Of a stretch of DNA of 64,000 bases, positions 44,126 to 53,545 are shown piece by piece. How positions within the stretch are numbered: position 1 is the stretch's first letter; each line of letters begins with the position of its first letter. Position numbers and translations under genes: made by a program. Source of the DNA: Grimontia kaedaensis (GTDB lineage: Bacteria > Pseudomonadota > Gammaproteobacteria > Enterobacterales > Vibrionaceae); contig NZ_CP082276.1 of the NCBI RefSeq assembly GCF_023746615.1, positions 434,001 through 498,000 of the forward strand, given 5' to 3'. The notes under the pieces are model-generated. The model had not been told where the DNA came from. It did not search any database and saw only the letters and a program-made list of their open reading frames with translations.

Positions 44126-44956
44126 CGTTCTGGCTTGGGTGCCGGTTGATGACTATCCCGTCATCGCTTGCCCAGTTGTCACGTTGAAGTGCTTATTACT
44201 TTGGGTATAGCAAGCGTGGCGTTTTATTGTTATTTGAACTTCAACATTTGCGTAACATACAAAACGTGTTTGCGCCCTGCAAAACAAAATTTCCTATAGG
44301 AAACTCTTGATGTGATCCCGCGAACAGTTCTGACAATTTGCTCAATATCAGACTTTCTTAAAATACTCACCTTGCGCAAACGTTTGCTTTTTTACTCTTT
44401 TACACGCAAGATTGCAAACTCTAAATCCCTATTCAATCACTAATTGACTGTTTATCAATGATTTATATTTAATTGGGTTTCAGGGTGCATTTTTGTGAAA
44501 AAGTCAGCACTTGGACGGGTGGAAAGAAATCCATCTATCATACGTCTTGCCAAGTGGTGAAGATTTGCTCAAGTTTCCAATAGGAAACTTTTTGTTAAAA
44601 GTGTTAACTTGTTCGTGTTGGTCGCAGCATTGTCTGTGTCAGAATGGCGAGTTATAGGGCCTGTTGACCTTTGGTGATGATTTTTGCAGCAGTTTGTGGG
44701 GATTTTATGCAAGGCAGAGGCTTCGATGTGTAGCTGGCCTACATGAGAAGCTGATAACGCAGCAGAAATGCCCCACAAACGCTGCCTGAAGGGTTCTGCT
44801 CTAAGCGTTTTATGCTTTGTTGAGGTGTATTTGCTTAGAGTGACTAGGCGGCACACACCTCGCCGCGCCTAAAACGCTTATAGCGAGAACAAAATTTAAT
44901 CACCAAAGGTCAACAGGCCCTCGGGAATGAACCCAGTAATTGCAAGGTGAGAATCG
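44126..44956. promoter_or_regulatory. control region between sdaA-gcvHP and XRE-gcvT, holding two palindromes and a MITE-like repeat
   Basis: An 831-base divergent gap. Palindromes at 44290-44303 (TTTCCTATAGGAAA) and 44571-44590 (AAGTTTCCAATAGGAAACTT) share a TTTCC-N4-GGAAA core, 281 bases apart. They are the likely operators of the XRE-cupin regulator for both arms. The MITE-like repeat at 44657-44920 lies between the second site and the regulator start. I saw no glycine-riboswitch consensus on either strand. Confidence 0.65.
44657..44920. repeat. MITE-like repeat, copy 2 (264 bp)
   Basis: Terminal inverted repeats start GGGCCTGTTGACCTTTGGTG; the first bases differ from copy 1 (GGGG at 16130) but do so symmetrically at both ends, so each copy keeps matching termini. 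The interior differs by scattered substitutions and a one-base T-run change. The flanking dinucleotides are TA on the left and TC on the right, so a TA duplication is not intact. Inserted 40 bases before the XRE regulator start. Confidence 0.88.
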
Positions 44957-44960
44957 AACT

Positions 44961-45593
44961 ATGTCAGAGTCAGATGCACAGGACGTGTATCCGTCAGTAA
45001 CCGTTGAACGAGCCAGTGTGCAGGCTGATACGCCTATTTCGCCGCTGCGTTTGGGTGAACGGCTGAAAGAGATCCGAACCAAAAGCGGTTTGACGCTGGA
45101 GGAAGCCAGTAAGCTAACCGGGCTTGCGCGCTCCACGCTTTCAAAAATTGAAAATGAACAGATTTCCCCGACGTTTCAGGCGATGCAAAAGCTGGCAGTT
45201 GGATTGAAGATCGACATTCCACAGTTATTCGCACCGCCAAAATCACGCCAGGCGACAGGCCGTCGTGACATTACCCGTGCGGGAGAGGGGAAGTCGAGAC
45301 CGACGGGCACTTATGAACATGAACTGTTGGCGACCCAGCTCACCAACAAAAAGATGTTCCCTTTCAAGTCCCGAGTGCGTGCCCGTTCGTTTGAAGAATA
45401 TGACGAATGGATTCGTCACGATGGTGAAGAATTTCTTTTAGTGCTGGAAGGCAGCATTGCCTTCTACTCTGAGTTCTACGAAGCGATTGAACTGAATGAG
45501 GGCGACAGCGTGTACTATGACGCTGCGATGGGGCATATGCTCACCTCTCTCAGTGAAGAAGATGCCCAGATCCTTTGGGTTACGGCATCTTAA
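44961..45593 (+). CDS. XRE-family regulator with cupin domain
   Basis: A 210-residue protein: an HTH_3 DNA-binding domain at about residues 32-88 (RLGERLKEIRTKSGLTLEEA...SKLTGLARSTLSKIENEQIS) and a C-terminal cupin (~130-205; EEFLLVLEGSIAFYSEFYEA, LNEGDSVYYDAAMGHMLTSL). This architecture is used by SutR/PuuR-type regulators of small-molecule catabolism, with the cupin as sensor. Its divergence from sdaA-gcvHP and its position upstream of gcvT imply a glycine/serine regulator. AAGGTG precedes the start. Confidence 0.9.
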   Translation: MSESDAQDVYPSVTVERASVQADTPISPLRLGERLKEIRTKSGLTLEEASKLTGLARSTLSKIENEQISPTFQAMQKLAVGLKIDIPQLFAPPKSRQATGRRDITRAGEGKSRPTGTYEHELLATQLTNKKMFPFKSRVRARSFEEYDEWIRHDGEEFLLVLEGSIAFYSEFYEAIELNEGDSVYYDAAMGHMLTSLSEEDAQILWVTAS

Positions 45594-45669
45594 GATTGGA
45601 TTTTATCCCCGCAGATACCGCGGATGATTAATTAGCAAGTCGGCAAGCGCCGTGATCATGGAGTGAAAC

Positions 45670-46788
45670 ATGTCTCAGGATCTACTTAAAACCCCACTGC
45701 ACGCCCTTCACATCGAAATGGGCGCGAAAATGGTTCCATTCGCTGGTTATGATATGCCAGTGCAATACGCGCTGGGTGTGCGTAAAGAACATATTCATTG
45801 CCGTGAACACGCGGGCCTGTTTGATGTTTCTCATATGGGCCAATTGCGCCTGCACGGTGAGAACGCAGCGAAAGCACTGGAAGCTCTGGTACCGGTAGAC
45901 ATTATCGATTTGCCAGAAGGCAAACAGCGCTATGCATTGTTTACGAATGAGCAGGGCGGCCTGATGGATGACCTGATGGTCACTAACTTTGGCGACCATC
46001 TGTTTGTGGTTGTTAATGCCGCATGTAAAGAGCAAGACATTGCACACCTGCGTGCAAACATTCCGGCAGATGTTGAGCTTGAGGTTATCGAAGATCGCGC
46101 TCTGCTGGCACTGCAAGGCCCTGAAGCCGCTGCTGTGCTGGCGACGCTGAACCCAGCGGTTGCTGACATGGTGTTCATGGATGCCGCGAAAATGGATCTG
46201 GCAGGCATTGAATGTCTGGTCAGCCGTTCTGGCTATACCGGTGAAGACGGCTACGAAATCTCTGTTCCTGCAGATAAAGCCGAGGAGTTTGCACGTCGAC
46301 TGCTGCTGAAAGAAGAGGTCGAGTGGATTGGTCTGGGCGCTCGCGACTCATTGCGCCTTGAGTGTGGCCTTTGTCTGTATGGGCACGACATTGATACCAC
46401 CACAACGCCAGTAGAGGGCAGTCTACTCTGGGCAATCAGCAAACCACGCCGTGCAGATGGCGAGCGTGCAGGCGGTTTCCCAGGCGCTGACATCATCCTT
46501 GATCAAATCGCAACAAAAGACGTTTCCCGCAAGCGTGTTGGCCTGCTGGGTTCAAGCAAGGCGCCAGTGCGTGAAGGTGCGGTATTGTTTGATGCAGACG
46601 ACAATGAGATTGGTATCGTGACCAGTGGCACATTTGGTCCAACCAAAGGCCAGCCTGTTGCCATGGGTTATGTTTCTACTGCGAATGCGGCTATCGGAAC
46701 AGAAGTCTTTGCGGAAGTACGCGGTAAGAAGTTGCCGATGACCGTCGAAAAAATGCCGTTTGTGCCTCAGCGTTATTACCGCGGCTAA
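45670..46788 (+). CDS. gcvT: aminomethyltransferase, glycine cleavage T-protein
   Basis: A 372-residue T-protein: FAGYDMPVQYALGVRKEHIH, HAGLFDVSHMGQLRLHG, SRSGYTGEDGYEISVP, and the C-terminal RKRVGLLGSSKAPVREGA. It transfers the methylene group from GcvH-bound aminomethyl-lipoate to tetrahydrofolate and releases ammonia. It lies 76 bases after the XRE regulator on the same strand and divergent from gcvHP, a split arrangement unlike the gcvTHP operon of E. coli. The L-protein gene is not in this window. Confidence 0.97.
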   Translation: MSQDLLKTPLHALHIEMGAKMVPFAGYDMPVQYALGVRKEHIHCREHAGLFDVSHMGQLRLHGENAAKALEALVPVDIIDLPEGKQRYALFTNEQGGLMDDLMVTNFGDHLFVVVNAACKEQDIAHLRANIPADVELEVIEDRALLALQGPEAAAVLATLNPAVADMVFMDAAKMDLAGIECLVSRSGYTGEDGYEISVPADKAEEFARRLLLKEEVEWIGLGARDSLRLECGLCLYGHDIDTTTTPVEGSLLWAISKPRRADGERAGGFPGADIILDQIATKDVSRKRVGLLGSSKAPVREGAVLFDADDNEIGIVTSGTFGPTKGQPVAMGYVSTANAAIGTEVFAEVRGKKLPMTVEKMPFVPQRYYRG

Positions 46789-47160
46789 TTGGCTGAAGAA
46801 TAGTAAGAAAATGTTCGCATTCTGAGAAAGCGGCAAACCGCATTGGTGATGGTAAAAACTCAGTAATGTGAGCAGTTTAAGAAAGGTCGGTGCTTGTCAT
46901 CGGCCTTTTTCTTTTATTTGTCAGTAGGCTGGAGAACAGACCGAAATTTATGTCGGATTATTTAACGTTTTGTCTCAAAACTGGCATCACTTATGCTCTC
47001 TGTTTAAGTGAGCTTTCTATCAGTAAGGGCGTAAATTTCTGGATGTGGAAAGCAAGCGTCTGTGAATTCGTGCAGAAAGCGTCAATAAAGCAGGCGATTC
47101 ACGGGATTATGGATTAATGTCTTATATGTACGACATGAGGTCGATAGGAGAAAGAGTTGT
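46789..47160. other. 372-base gap with gcvT terminator
   Basis: A hairpin with stem AAGGTCGG/TCGGCCTT and a T-run lies at 46883-46912. No RNA gene or believable reading frame is present in the rest; a short forward frame (46890-47117) starts within the terminator and looks random. Confidence 0.6.
46883..46912 (+). terminator. terminator of gcvT
   Basis: Eight-pair stem with two G-T pairs, 10-base loop and five T residues, 95 bases after the gcvT stop. Confidence 0.65.
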
Positions 47161-47769
47161 ATGCTTGCGGAACAACGGGATGATATTGATAACCCTCTGA
47201 TCTGGCCGATTTTGAGTGTACTTGAAGCGTCAAACCAAAGTTGGAAAGTGCACTATTTGATGGCTGAGTTACAGAAAAATACCATCATGGACCATCTTGA
47301 TGATGACCCTCAACTGGACTTGTTCAAGCGTAATTTTCTTATCATGAACGCGCTCTACCAATTGCAGGAAATGCTGCTGCCTCAGCAATGGCTACAAGTA
47401 GAGTCGATGGACATCCGCCTCATGTGGCGAGGCGCGGGAACGGGTTTTGTTCAACATGAAGTGAACACCGACGACCCACTTCGCGGCTACTACATGGATT
47501 GGAATAACTATGATGCGCAGACGGAAGACGTTCGCGAACTATTGAGTTCTTTCTGGAAACGCTATCAGCAGCATGTGGGCCACTGCAGTGAAACGACCGT
47601 TGAGCGTCGAAATGCACTTGCAGCTTTAGGGTTGGCTGAAAATGCTTCAGATTCAGAAATCCGACGCCAATGGCGCAAGATGGCCCTAAAATGGCACCCA
47701 GACAGACCCGAAGGCGATGCAGCCACCTTCCGTACCATGTGTGAAGCTTGGCAGAGCCTGCGCTTATGA
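47161..47769 (+). CDS. DnaJ-related protein with C-terminal J domain
   Basis: A 202-residue protein: a long N-terminal DnaJ-related region (LSVLEASNQSWKVHYLMAEL, LFKRNFLIMNALYQLQEMLL) and a C-terminal J domain at about residues 145-202 with ALAALGLAENASDSEIRRQW and the essential HPD in WHPDRPEGD. It should stimulate an Hsp70 ATPase in the cytoplasm; the client is unknown. Terminator follows. The J domain being at the C-terminus and lacking the G/F and zinc regions marks it as a type III co-chaperone. Confidence 0.88.
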   Translation: MLAEQRDDIDNPLIWPILSVLEASNQSWKVHYLMAELQKNTIMDHLDDDPQLDLFKRNFLIMNALYQLQEMLLPQQWLQVESMDIRLMWRGAGTGFVQHEVNTDDPLRGYYMDWNNYDAQTEDVRELLSSFWKRYQQHVGHCSETTVERRNALAALGLAENASDSEIRRQWRKMALKWHPDRPEGDAATFRTMCEAWQSLRL

Positions 47770-47789
47770 TACAAAGCGGATATGTATAG

Positions 47790-47818
47790 AACCCAGCTTA
47801 TACCTAGCTGGGTTTTTT
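47790..47818. terminator. bidirectional terminator
   Basis: Nine-bp AACCCAGCT/AGCTGGGTT stem with a 7-base loop and T-run; overlaps the last codons of the convergent DMT transporter gene. Confidence 0.85.
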
Positions 47819-48682
47819 GTTTAATGCGTGATGCTTTTTGGCCGCAGACAAGGTAAACACAACCAAAGTCAACAGTACAATCCCACCACCAATCAGTACA
47901 TTGTTACTTGGAACCTCTCCCAATACGGCCCAAACAAACAGTGGCCCAAGAATCGCTTCAAGGAGCATGAACAAATTTGCGTGCGCAGCGGGAAGGTATT
48001 TGGGCCCGATTGAGATCAGAACAAATGAAATAGGTACTACGGCGGCGCAGAGCAGCAAAATGTATTTCCATTCCTGGGGAGTCAGTGAAAAAGGCTCTGC
48101 GCCAGCAAACAGTGAAATCGTTGAAGTACAAAGCCCACCCAGAACCAGATAGAGCGGCGCATTGGCACTTTTACTTTTCCTTAAAATCACAAAGTAAGTT
48201 GCCAGCATAAATGCTGTTATCAGCGCCATCAAATTGCCAAAAGAGGCCGTAGGCATCGCCTTTCCATAGAAAACGAAACCAACGCCAACCATTGCTGCCA
48301 CGATGGCGATGAGGGTTCGGCTATCAACTCGCTCTTTGAGAAACAGAAAAGCAAACAGGGCAGATATCAGCGGACTGATGTTGATGATAATAAGGGTACT
48401 GGCGACTTGTGTATGGTCGACAGAAAGGACAAAGCAAACTGTCGAAATGGAGAATGCAAACGAGCCTATCAGCAACGCTTTGGAAGGCTTTTTGAGCGCT
48501 GAAAGTGTCTGGGAAGGTCGAGTCAGCATCATAAAAGTCGCGATGATGAGCGCAGACAGCAGTCCACGCCAGAACAATAGTGTCCAACCAGACGCTTCAA
48601 TCAACCGAATGAGCAGCGCATCAACACTGAGGATCGTGATCCCCACCAACATGGCTGTCGTGCCTTTGAAAATCGGTGTCAC
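47804..48682 (-). CDS. EamA/DMT-family transporter
   Basis: A 292-residue inner-membrane protein with ten hydrophobic segments in two EamA repeats (first SGWTLLFWRGLLSALIIATF, second ILLLCAAVVPISFVLISIGP and EAILGPLFVWAVLGEVPS). Drug/metabolite transporters of this kind export amino acids, nucleosides or toxins; substrate unknown. Single gene. Confidence 0.9.
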   Translation of the reverse strand: MTPIFKGTTAMLVGITILSVDALLIRLIEASGWTLLFWRGLLSALIIATFMMLTRPSQTLSALKKPSKALLIGSFAFSISTVCFVLSVDHTQVASTLIIINISPLISALFAFLFLKERVDSRTLIAIVAAMVGVGFVFYGKAMPTASFGNLMALITAFMLATYFVILRKSKSANAPLYLVLGGLCTSTISLFAGAEPFSLTPQEWKYILLLCAAVVPISFVLISIGPKYLPAAHANLFMLLEAILGPLFVWAVLGEVPSNNVLIGGGIVLLTLVVFTLSAAKKHHALNKKPS

Positions 48683-48916
48683 GCTTGCTTCTCCTTGTTT
48701 TTATGCCCAATTCCCAACGGGCAAACCACCAAACTTACGAGCTAAGTAGGTGATATAAACGCTTTGTTTGATTTTTGTTCGATGACAGTAGCCCATTTAT
48801 TTTTAGTTAAGTCAATAAGTGCAAACAGGTTTTGTCCTTTCTCACTTTATCAAGCTGCAAGTGGGGTCTACTCTTATGTGATAAGAGTGTCACCATAAAA
48901 AGAATTTGGAGACAAA

Positions 48917-51900
48917 ATGAGATCTATACGCCACATCTTTTTTGCGTTGATGGGATTAATCCTGTTTCTCGGCGTAGCAATCATCCTTGCGCATTTGCGG
49001 TCTGATAAGTTAACAAACCAAATCAACACCATTTATGAGCAGCGTTATCAGCAATATCGACTGGCGATCGAATTAAAACAAAGTTCAGATCTCCTGACGC
49101 AGTTTGCACGAAACTATGCGGTGACCACGAGCAACCGGTGGCGTTACCTATATGAGCAAGTCAAAGCGGTACGTGATGGTCAACTGCCTTTGCCAAGCGG
49201 TTATAACTTCGACTACTGGGCGCAATTGTCCGCTCCCGATACGGAAGTGAGTGAGCCTGATATCCCTATCCGTCCAGGTTATCCCTCTTTATTGAGCCGT
49301 TTACGTGATGCTGGGATCAGTGAATCCCATATGTCTTTCTTGACTCAGGCTCTTTCCCGCTCACAAGACTTGATTAGCATCGAGCAAACCGCTATGGATT
49401 TGACCCAGGGACGTAAGCGTACAGCTCGCGGTATTGAAAGGATAATTCCAGACCCTGAGCTTGCGCAGCAGATGCTGTTTGGTCCGGACTACATTCATGC
49501 GAAAAGCAAAATCATGGGCCCTATTGGGGCGTTCTACGATGCGATTGATAAGAAGACAGCAGAAGAATTAAACGAACTCACGCAACAACGTGCAACCATG
49601 GATGGAATCACCATTACCATGGCTTTCATGCTGCTTATAGCTGTACTGACAACGACGACCCTGCTCTGGTATCGATTCCTTAAACCACTCGACAATATTC
49701 GCAGCACTATCGTTAACAAAGTGCGCAACAAAGAGTTTGAGTTCAAGCTGGATGTCAACAAGCAAGGCGAATTAAAGGATCTCGCCAATGCGCAAAACGA
49801 AGTATTACGCGAAATCGCAGAACGCTTCGAGTTCAGTCGTCAGGTTAAAGCGTTTTCTGATTTGATTCGTGGTTGTTCTGGGTTGGGTGAGCTTGGATTT
49901 CAGGTCGCGAACTTCTTCTCCCAGCGCTTGGAATTGCCGTATGTGGCGCTCTATGTCGTTCGTGGGGATAATATGAGCCTTGTTGGCGGTGTAGGTGTCG
50001 ACGAGCAATCTGAAGAGATGCAAAAGGAAACGGTCTCTTTCCATCGCACCATTCTCGTTACCAAAGAAGTACTGAGAATACGCAACGACAAAGAGCAGTT
50101 CGCACTCACTTTGCCGGTTGGCAGACTTTCACTGAGCGAGATGTATTTCATTCCGCTGATTGTAAACAACGAAATGGTGGGCGTGCTTGAGTTGGGGTCA
50201 GTAAGGTTACTCTCTGACAAGGAAATCGATTGGCTCAATGAGGTTCAGGAAGACTTAGCGGTGGGCATTCAGCTTACGCTCAATGCTGAGCTTCAAATGG
50301 AAGCAGAGCAGCGTGTCTCTGAGCAACTGAAACTTAATCAGCAAATCATCAATGCGATTCCGAACCCAACCTATTTCCGTGATACCGAAGGCACATACAT
50401 TGGCGTTAATGATGCGTTCACTGATTTTCTCGGCCTTTTCTATGTTGATGTCGTAGACAAATCGCCGCAGGAATTGTTTGAGAGTGATGTCGCCACAATG
50501 TTTATCGAAAAGGAGAAAGAGCTTCTCCATAATCCGGGCTCGACGGTTTATGACATCGAACTGGCCAACGCGAGCGGTGATGTGCGTATTCTCACTGTGT
50601 ATGAAGCAACCTATTACGGTGGCGACGGGGAGCCTCTCGGCATTGTAGGCTTGTTCGTTGATGTGACGACGCAAAAACGCCTCGAATCTGACCTGATTGC
50701 AGCGAAAGATCAGGCCACAGAGGCGAGTAAGGCGAAAGGTGAGTTTCTTGCAAATATGAGCCATGAGATCCGTACACCCATGAACGCGATTCTCGGTATG
50801 TCTCACCTCGCTTTGCTAACCGACTTAAACGACAAGCAGCGTAACTATGTAGGTAACATAGAGAAAGCGGGTAAATCACTGCTTGGCATCATCAATGACA
50901 TTCTGGACTTCTCGAAAATTGAAGCCGGTAAGTTGACTGTCGAACACATTGAATTCCGCTTCAGTGAAGTGTTGGACAACATCAGCAATATCATATCGGT
51001 GAAAGCGAAAGAGAAAGATCTGGAGCTTATCTTCGATATTGACCCTGACCTTCCTGACGACCTTGTCGGTGATCCACTTCGTTTGGGTCAAATCATCATC
51101 AACCTGACTGGTAACTCAGTGAAGTTCACCGAAACGGGCGAAATTATCATTCGCGCCCGCAAAGTTAGCGATGCCAACGAGATTATAGAAGTTCAGTTCG
51201 ATATTCAGGATACCGGTATCGGTATGAACGAAGAGCAGCTTGGCCGCCTGTTCCAGTCGTTCTCACAAGCTGATGGCTCGATTACCAGAAAATACGGCGG
51301 TACAGGCTTGGGTCTCACCATTTCCAAGAGCTTTGTTGAGCTCATGGGTGGTCGTATCTGGGTGGCAAGTGAACCGGGTAAAGGTTCTACTTTCTCGTTT
51401 ACCATCCGATGTGGTCGCAGTGAGTCGAGCATTAAAGAACAAGTTGCGCGCACCACCATCCTGCACGACAAGCGCGTTTTGGTGGTCGACGACAACCAGG
51501 CTTCACGGGATATCATGTATGCGCTGTTGGATAACCTGGATCTGCGTGTGGCAGCCGTATCTAACGGCGAAGAAGCCGTTTATGAGGTTGAGTCTGCTGA
51601 TAACAACAATGATGGCTTCGATGTGGTTGTCATGGATTGGAAAATGCCGGGCATCAACGGTGATGAGGCGACACTACAAATCCGCGATAAGTCACTGAAT
51701 AAAATGCCGAAGGTGATTCTGGCCAGTGCTTATGGTGAGGACTCTGGGCTGATCAATGAAGAAGTGCAGAAAGTCTTTGATGCGTCTTTAGTGAAACCGA
51801 TAAACCCCTCTTCGCTGTTTGATGCATTGATGGAAGCCTTCGGCAGGGAGGAAATGAAACTTGCCAATTGCCGTGAGGCTGAAAAAGACCAAAGTGAAGA

Positions 51901-52972
51901 CGTCGACTTTACTGGCCTGAAAATCTTGTTGGTTGAAGACAACATGATTAACCAAGAAGTAGCGAAAGGTATACTGGAGCAATTCAATCCGACCATTGAA
52001 GTGGCAGATAACGGACAAGTTGCACTGGATATGGTGCAGGAAGATCAGTTCGATATCGTCCTTATGGATATGCAAATGCCCGTGATGGATGGGTTAACGG
52101 CAACACGTAAAATCCGCGAAATTGACTCTCTTTCCAGCTTGCCTATTGTTGCCATGACCGCAAATGCCATGGAACGAGACGTCAAACAATGTAAGGAAGC
52201 GGGGATGAATGACCACGTTTCCAAGCCCATTGACGTGGCAGAGTTGATCAGCGCGATTCAGCGTTGGACGTCTGCTTCGAAAGAAGCGGTGAAATCTTCC
52301 GTTGTATTGAATGGCAAGAAAGAAGACGAGCCTTCCATACCTGCTCTGGATGATATTGATCCCCTGGTGCTGGATGCACAAGAGGGCATAAACCGAATTG
52401 GTGGTAACGTTGATGCGTATTGGAAAGTCATTACTGCATTTACTGAAACCAAGCTCGCCGTCATAGATAAAATCCGCGAACAACTTGCCAATGAAGAGCG
52501 AGAAGATGTTGAGATGTTCGCTCACTCTTTAAAAGGCGCTGCGGCAAATGTCTCTGCGAAAGGGTTAGCAGTGTTGGCCGGAAATTTGGAAGATCAGGCT
52601 GGCTCTGACCTGAAGATGGAAGCGTCGCTGGTGGATAAAATCGAGCAATGCCTTCAGGAGATCCATACTTACATTCCAAGTGCAGAGCCTGAAAAAGAGA
52701 AAGCAGACGAGGTACAGGCGTTTGCAGGGTACACACCGAGAGAGTTCCGTATTGAGCTTGAACAGCTAAAAATCCTGCTGAATAATTTCGATACTCAGGC
52801 TGTCGATTTCATCACAGGTATCAAAGAGAATTCGAAGGGCATGGATGTGGATCTTTCTGGTGTGGAAGATGCGATTCGTAAGTTTGAATACGAGGCTGCG
52901 GCGAGCAAGTTAGAAGTTGTGATTGAATCGCTGGGTGTAGATGAGGTAGATGAAACACCTGAGTTATTCTGA
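48917..52972 (+). CDS. large hybrid sensor histidine kinase (HAMP-GAF-PAS-HK-REC-REC-HPt)
   Basis: A 1351-residue kinase. N-terminal helix (~7-27), periplasmic region (~28-230), second helix (~231-255), HAMP (~255-310), GAF (~330-460), PAS (~475-600), DHp with His616 (SHEIRTPMNAIL), HATPase (NLTGNSVKFTETG; YGGTGLGL), two receivers with Asp907 (VVMDWKMPGI) and Asp1051 (LMDMQMPVMDG), and HPt with His1203 (FAHSLKGAAA). The last ~100 residues form a conserved coil-like tail. All phosphorelay residues are present. BarA/EvgS-like; no cognate output gene beside it. Confidence 0.93.
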   Translation: MRSIRHIFFALMGLILFLGVAIILAHLRSDKLTNQINTIYEQRYQQYRLAIELKQSSDLLTQFARNYAVTTSNRWRYLYEQVKAVRDGQLPLPSGYNFDYWAQLSAPDTEVSEPDIPIRPGYPSLLSRLRDAGISESHMSFLTQALSRSQDLISIEQTAMDLTQGRKRTARGIERIIPDPELAQQMLFGPDYIHAKSKIMGPIGAFYDAIDKKTAEELNELTQQRATMDGITITMAFMLLIAVLTTTTLLWYRFLKPLDNIRSTIVNKVRNKEFEFKLDVNKQGELKDLANAQNEVLREIAERFEFSRQVKAFSDLIRGCSGLGELGFQVANFFSQRLELPYVALYVVRGDNMSLVGGVGVDEQSEEMQKETVSFHRTILVTKEVLRIRNDKEQFALTLPVGRLSLSEMYFIPLIVNNEMVGVLELGSVRLLSDKEIDWLNEVQEDLAVGIQLTLNAELQMEAEQRVSEQLKLNQQIINAIPNPTYFRDTEGTYIGVNDAFTDFLGLFYVDVVDKSPQELFESDVATMFIEKEKELLHNPGSTVYDIELANASGDVRILTVYEATYYGGDGEPLGIVGLFVDVTTQKRLESDLIAAKDQATEASKAKGEFLANMSHEIRTPMNAILGMSHLALLTDLNDKQRNYVGNIEKAGKSLLGIINDILDFSKIEAGKLTVEHIEFRFSEVLDNISNIISVKAKEKDLELIFDIDPDLPDDLVGDPLRLGQIIINLTGNSVKFTETGEIIIRARKVSDANEIIEVQFDIQDTGIGMNEEQLGRLFQSFSQADGSITRKYGGTGLGLTISKSFVELMGGRIWVASEPGKGSTFSFTIRCGRSESSIKEQVARTTILHDKRVLVVDDNQASRDIMYALLDNLDLRVAAVSNGEEAVYEVESADNNNDGFDVVVMDWKMPGINGDEATLQIRDKSLNKMPKVILASAYGEDSGLINEEVQKVFDASLVKPINPSSLFDALMEAFGREEMKLANCREAEKDQSEDVDFTGLKILLVEDNMINQEVAKGILEQFNPTIEVADNGQVALDMVQEDQFDIVLMDMQMPVMDGLTATRKIREIDSLSSLPIVAMTANAMERDVKQCKEAGMNDHVSKPIDVAELISAIQRWTSASKEAVKSSVVLNGKKEDEPSIPALDDIDPLVLDAQEGINRIGGNVDAYWKVITAFTETKLAVIDKIREQLANEEREDVEMFAHSLKGAAANVSAKGLAVLAGNLEDQAGSDLKMEASLVDKIEQCLQEIHTYIPSAEPEKEKADEVQAFAGYTPREFRIELEQLKILLNNFDTQAVDFITGIKENSKGMDVDLSGVEDAIRKFEYEAAASKLEVVIESLGVDEVDETPELF

Positions 52973-52997
52973 TTTGCCGGCCGAATTACAGCAAAAG

Positions 52998-53025
52998 AAA
53001 AGCCGCGTGTGGACGCGGCTTTTTT
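52998..53025. terminator. terminator of the hybrid kinase gene
   Basis: AAAGCCGCGT/ACGCGGCTTT stem, GTGG loop, T-run; 26 bases after the kinase stop. Confidence 0.88.
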
Positions 53026-53034
53026 GAATGCGAT

Positions 53035-53325
53035 TTACAGTGAGCGACTGCGCAGTTCGAAAATCAGCTTTTCAGCACTGCATTCGAACTTCAATTTTAC
53101 TGTGAGTGGGTTCAATGAAAGCTTGGAATTTTCATCAAGGTCATGAATAACCTTTTCGTTTACCTGCTTCGCCAGATCCAGATAACGTTGAAATTCAGCA
53201 ACAGCAGTCGCTTTATCTTCTGCGAAGACCTCTACTTCTGCAACTTCATCACCTTCACCGATAACAAAGCCCATTTCCGCTGTTACACCGCATGCATCGC
53301 ATACTTGGTATTCTTCTTGGCTCAT
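53035..53325 (-). CDS. YfcZ/YiiS-family protein (DUF406)
   Basis: A 96-residue protein starting MSQEEYQVCDACGVTAEMGF, with the DUF406 hallmark CDACGVTAEMGFVIGEGDEV. Small, acidic, two cysteines near the N-terminus that may bind metal. Function unknown. The start is after GAGAGAAAACG on the reverse strand; the longer reading from 53352 adds unlikely residues. Confidence 0.88.
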   Translation of the reverse strand: MSQEEYQVCDACGVTAEMGFVIGEGDEVAEVEVFAEDKATAVAEFQRYLDLAKQVNEKVIHDLDENSKLSLNPLTVKLKFECSAEKLIFELRSRSL

Positions 53326-53495
53326 CGTTTTCTCTCTCAATAGCAGCCGCACTTTGGAAACATCCCGAGCCGTCTGTATGTTGGAATTTAAGAAATATTA
53401 CTACATTTAAGCATGGTAAAAGTAGGGCTTTTAACAAAGAACTTTATTCAAGTAGGCTTAGCCTTTAGTTTGCTAGTTCAATTTCAAAAGACGAA

Positions 53496-53527
53496 AACAA
53501 AAAAGCGTGGGTCGAAACCCACGCTTT
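53496..53527 (-). terminator. terminator of the acyl-CoA synthetase gene
   Basis: Perfect 11-bp AAAGCGTGGGT/ACCCACGCTTT stem with CGAA loop and T-rich tail on the reverse strand. Confidence 0.87.
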
Positions 53528-53545
53528 CTATTTTGTTCAAGGGCT

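Noticed and set aside
44126..44656. Possible glycine riboswitch before the glycine genes
   Set aside because: No match to the conserved glycine-aptamer core on either strand here, nor in 42574-42688 or 45594-45669.
46890..47117. Forward frame of 75 codons after gcvT
   Set aside because: It begins inside the gcvT terminator and has no ribosome site or domain.
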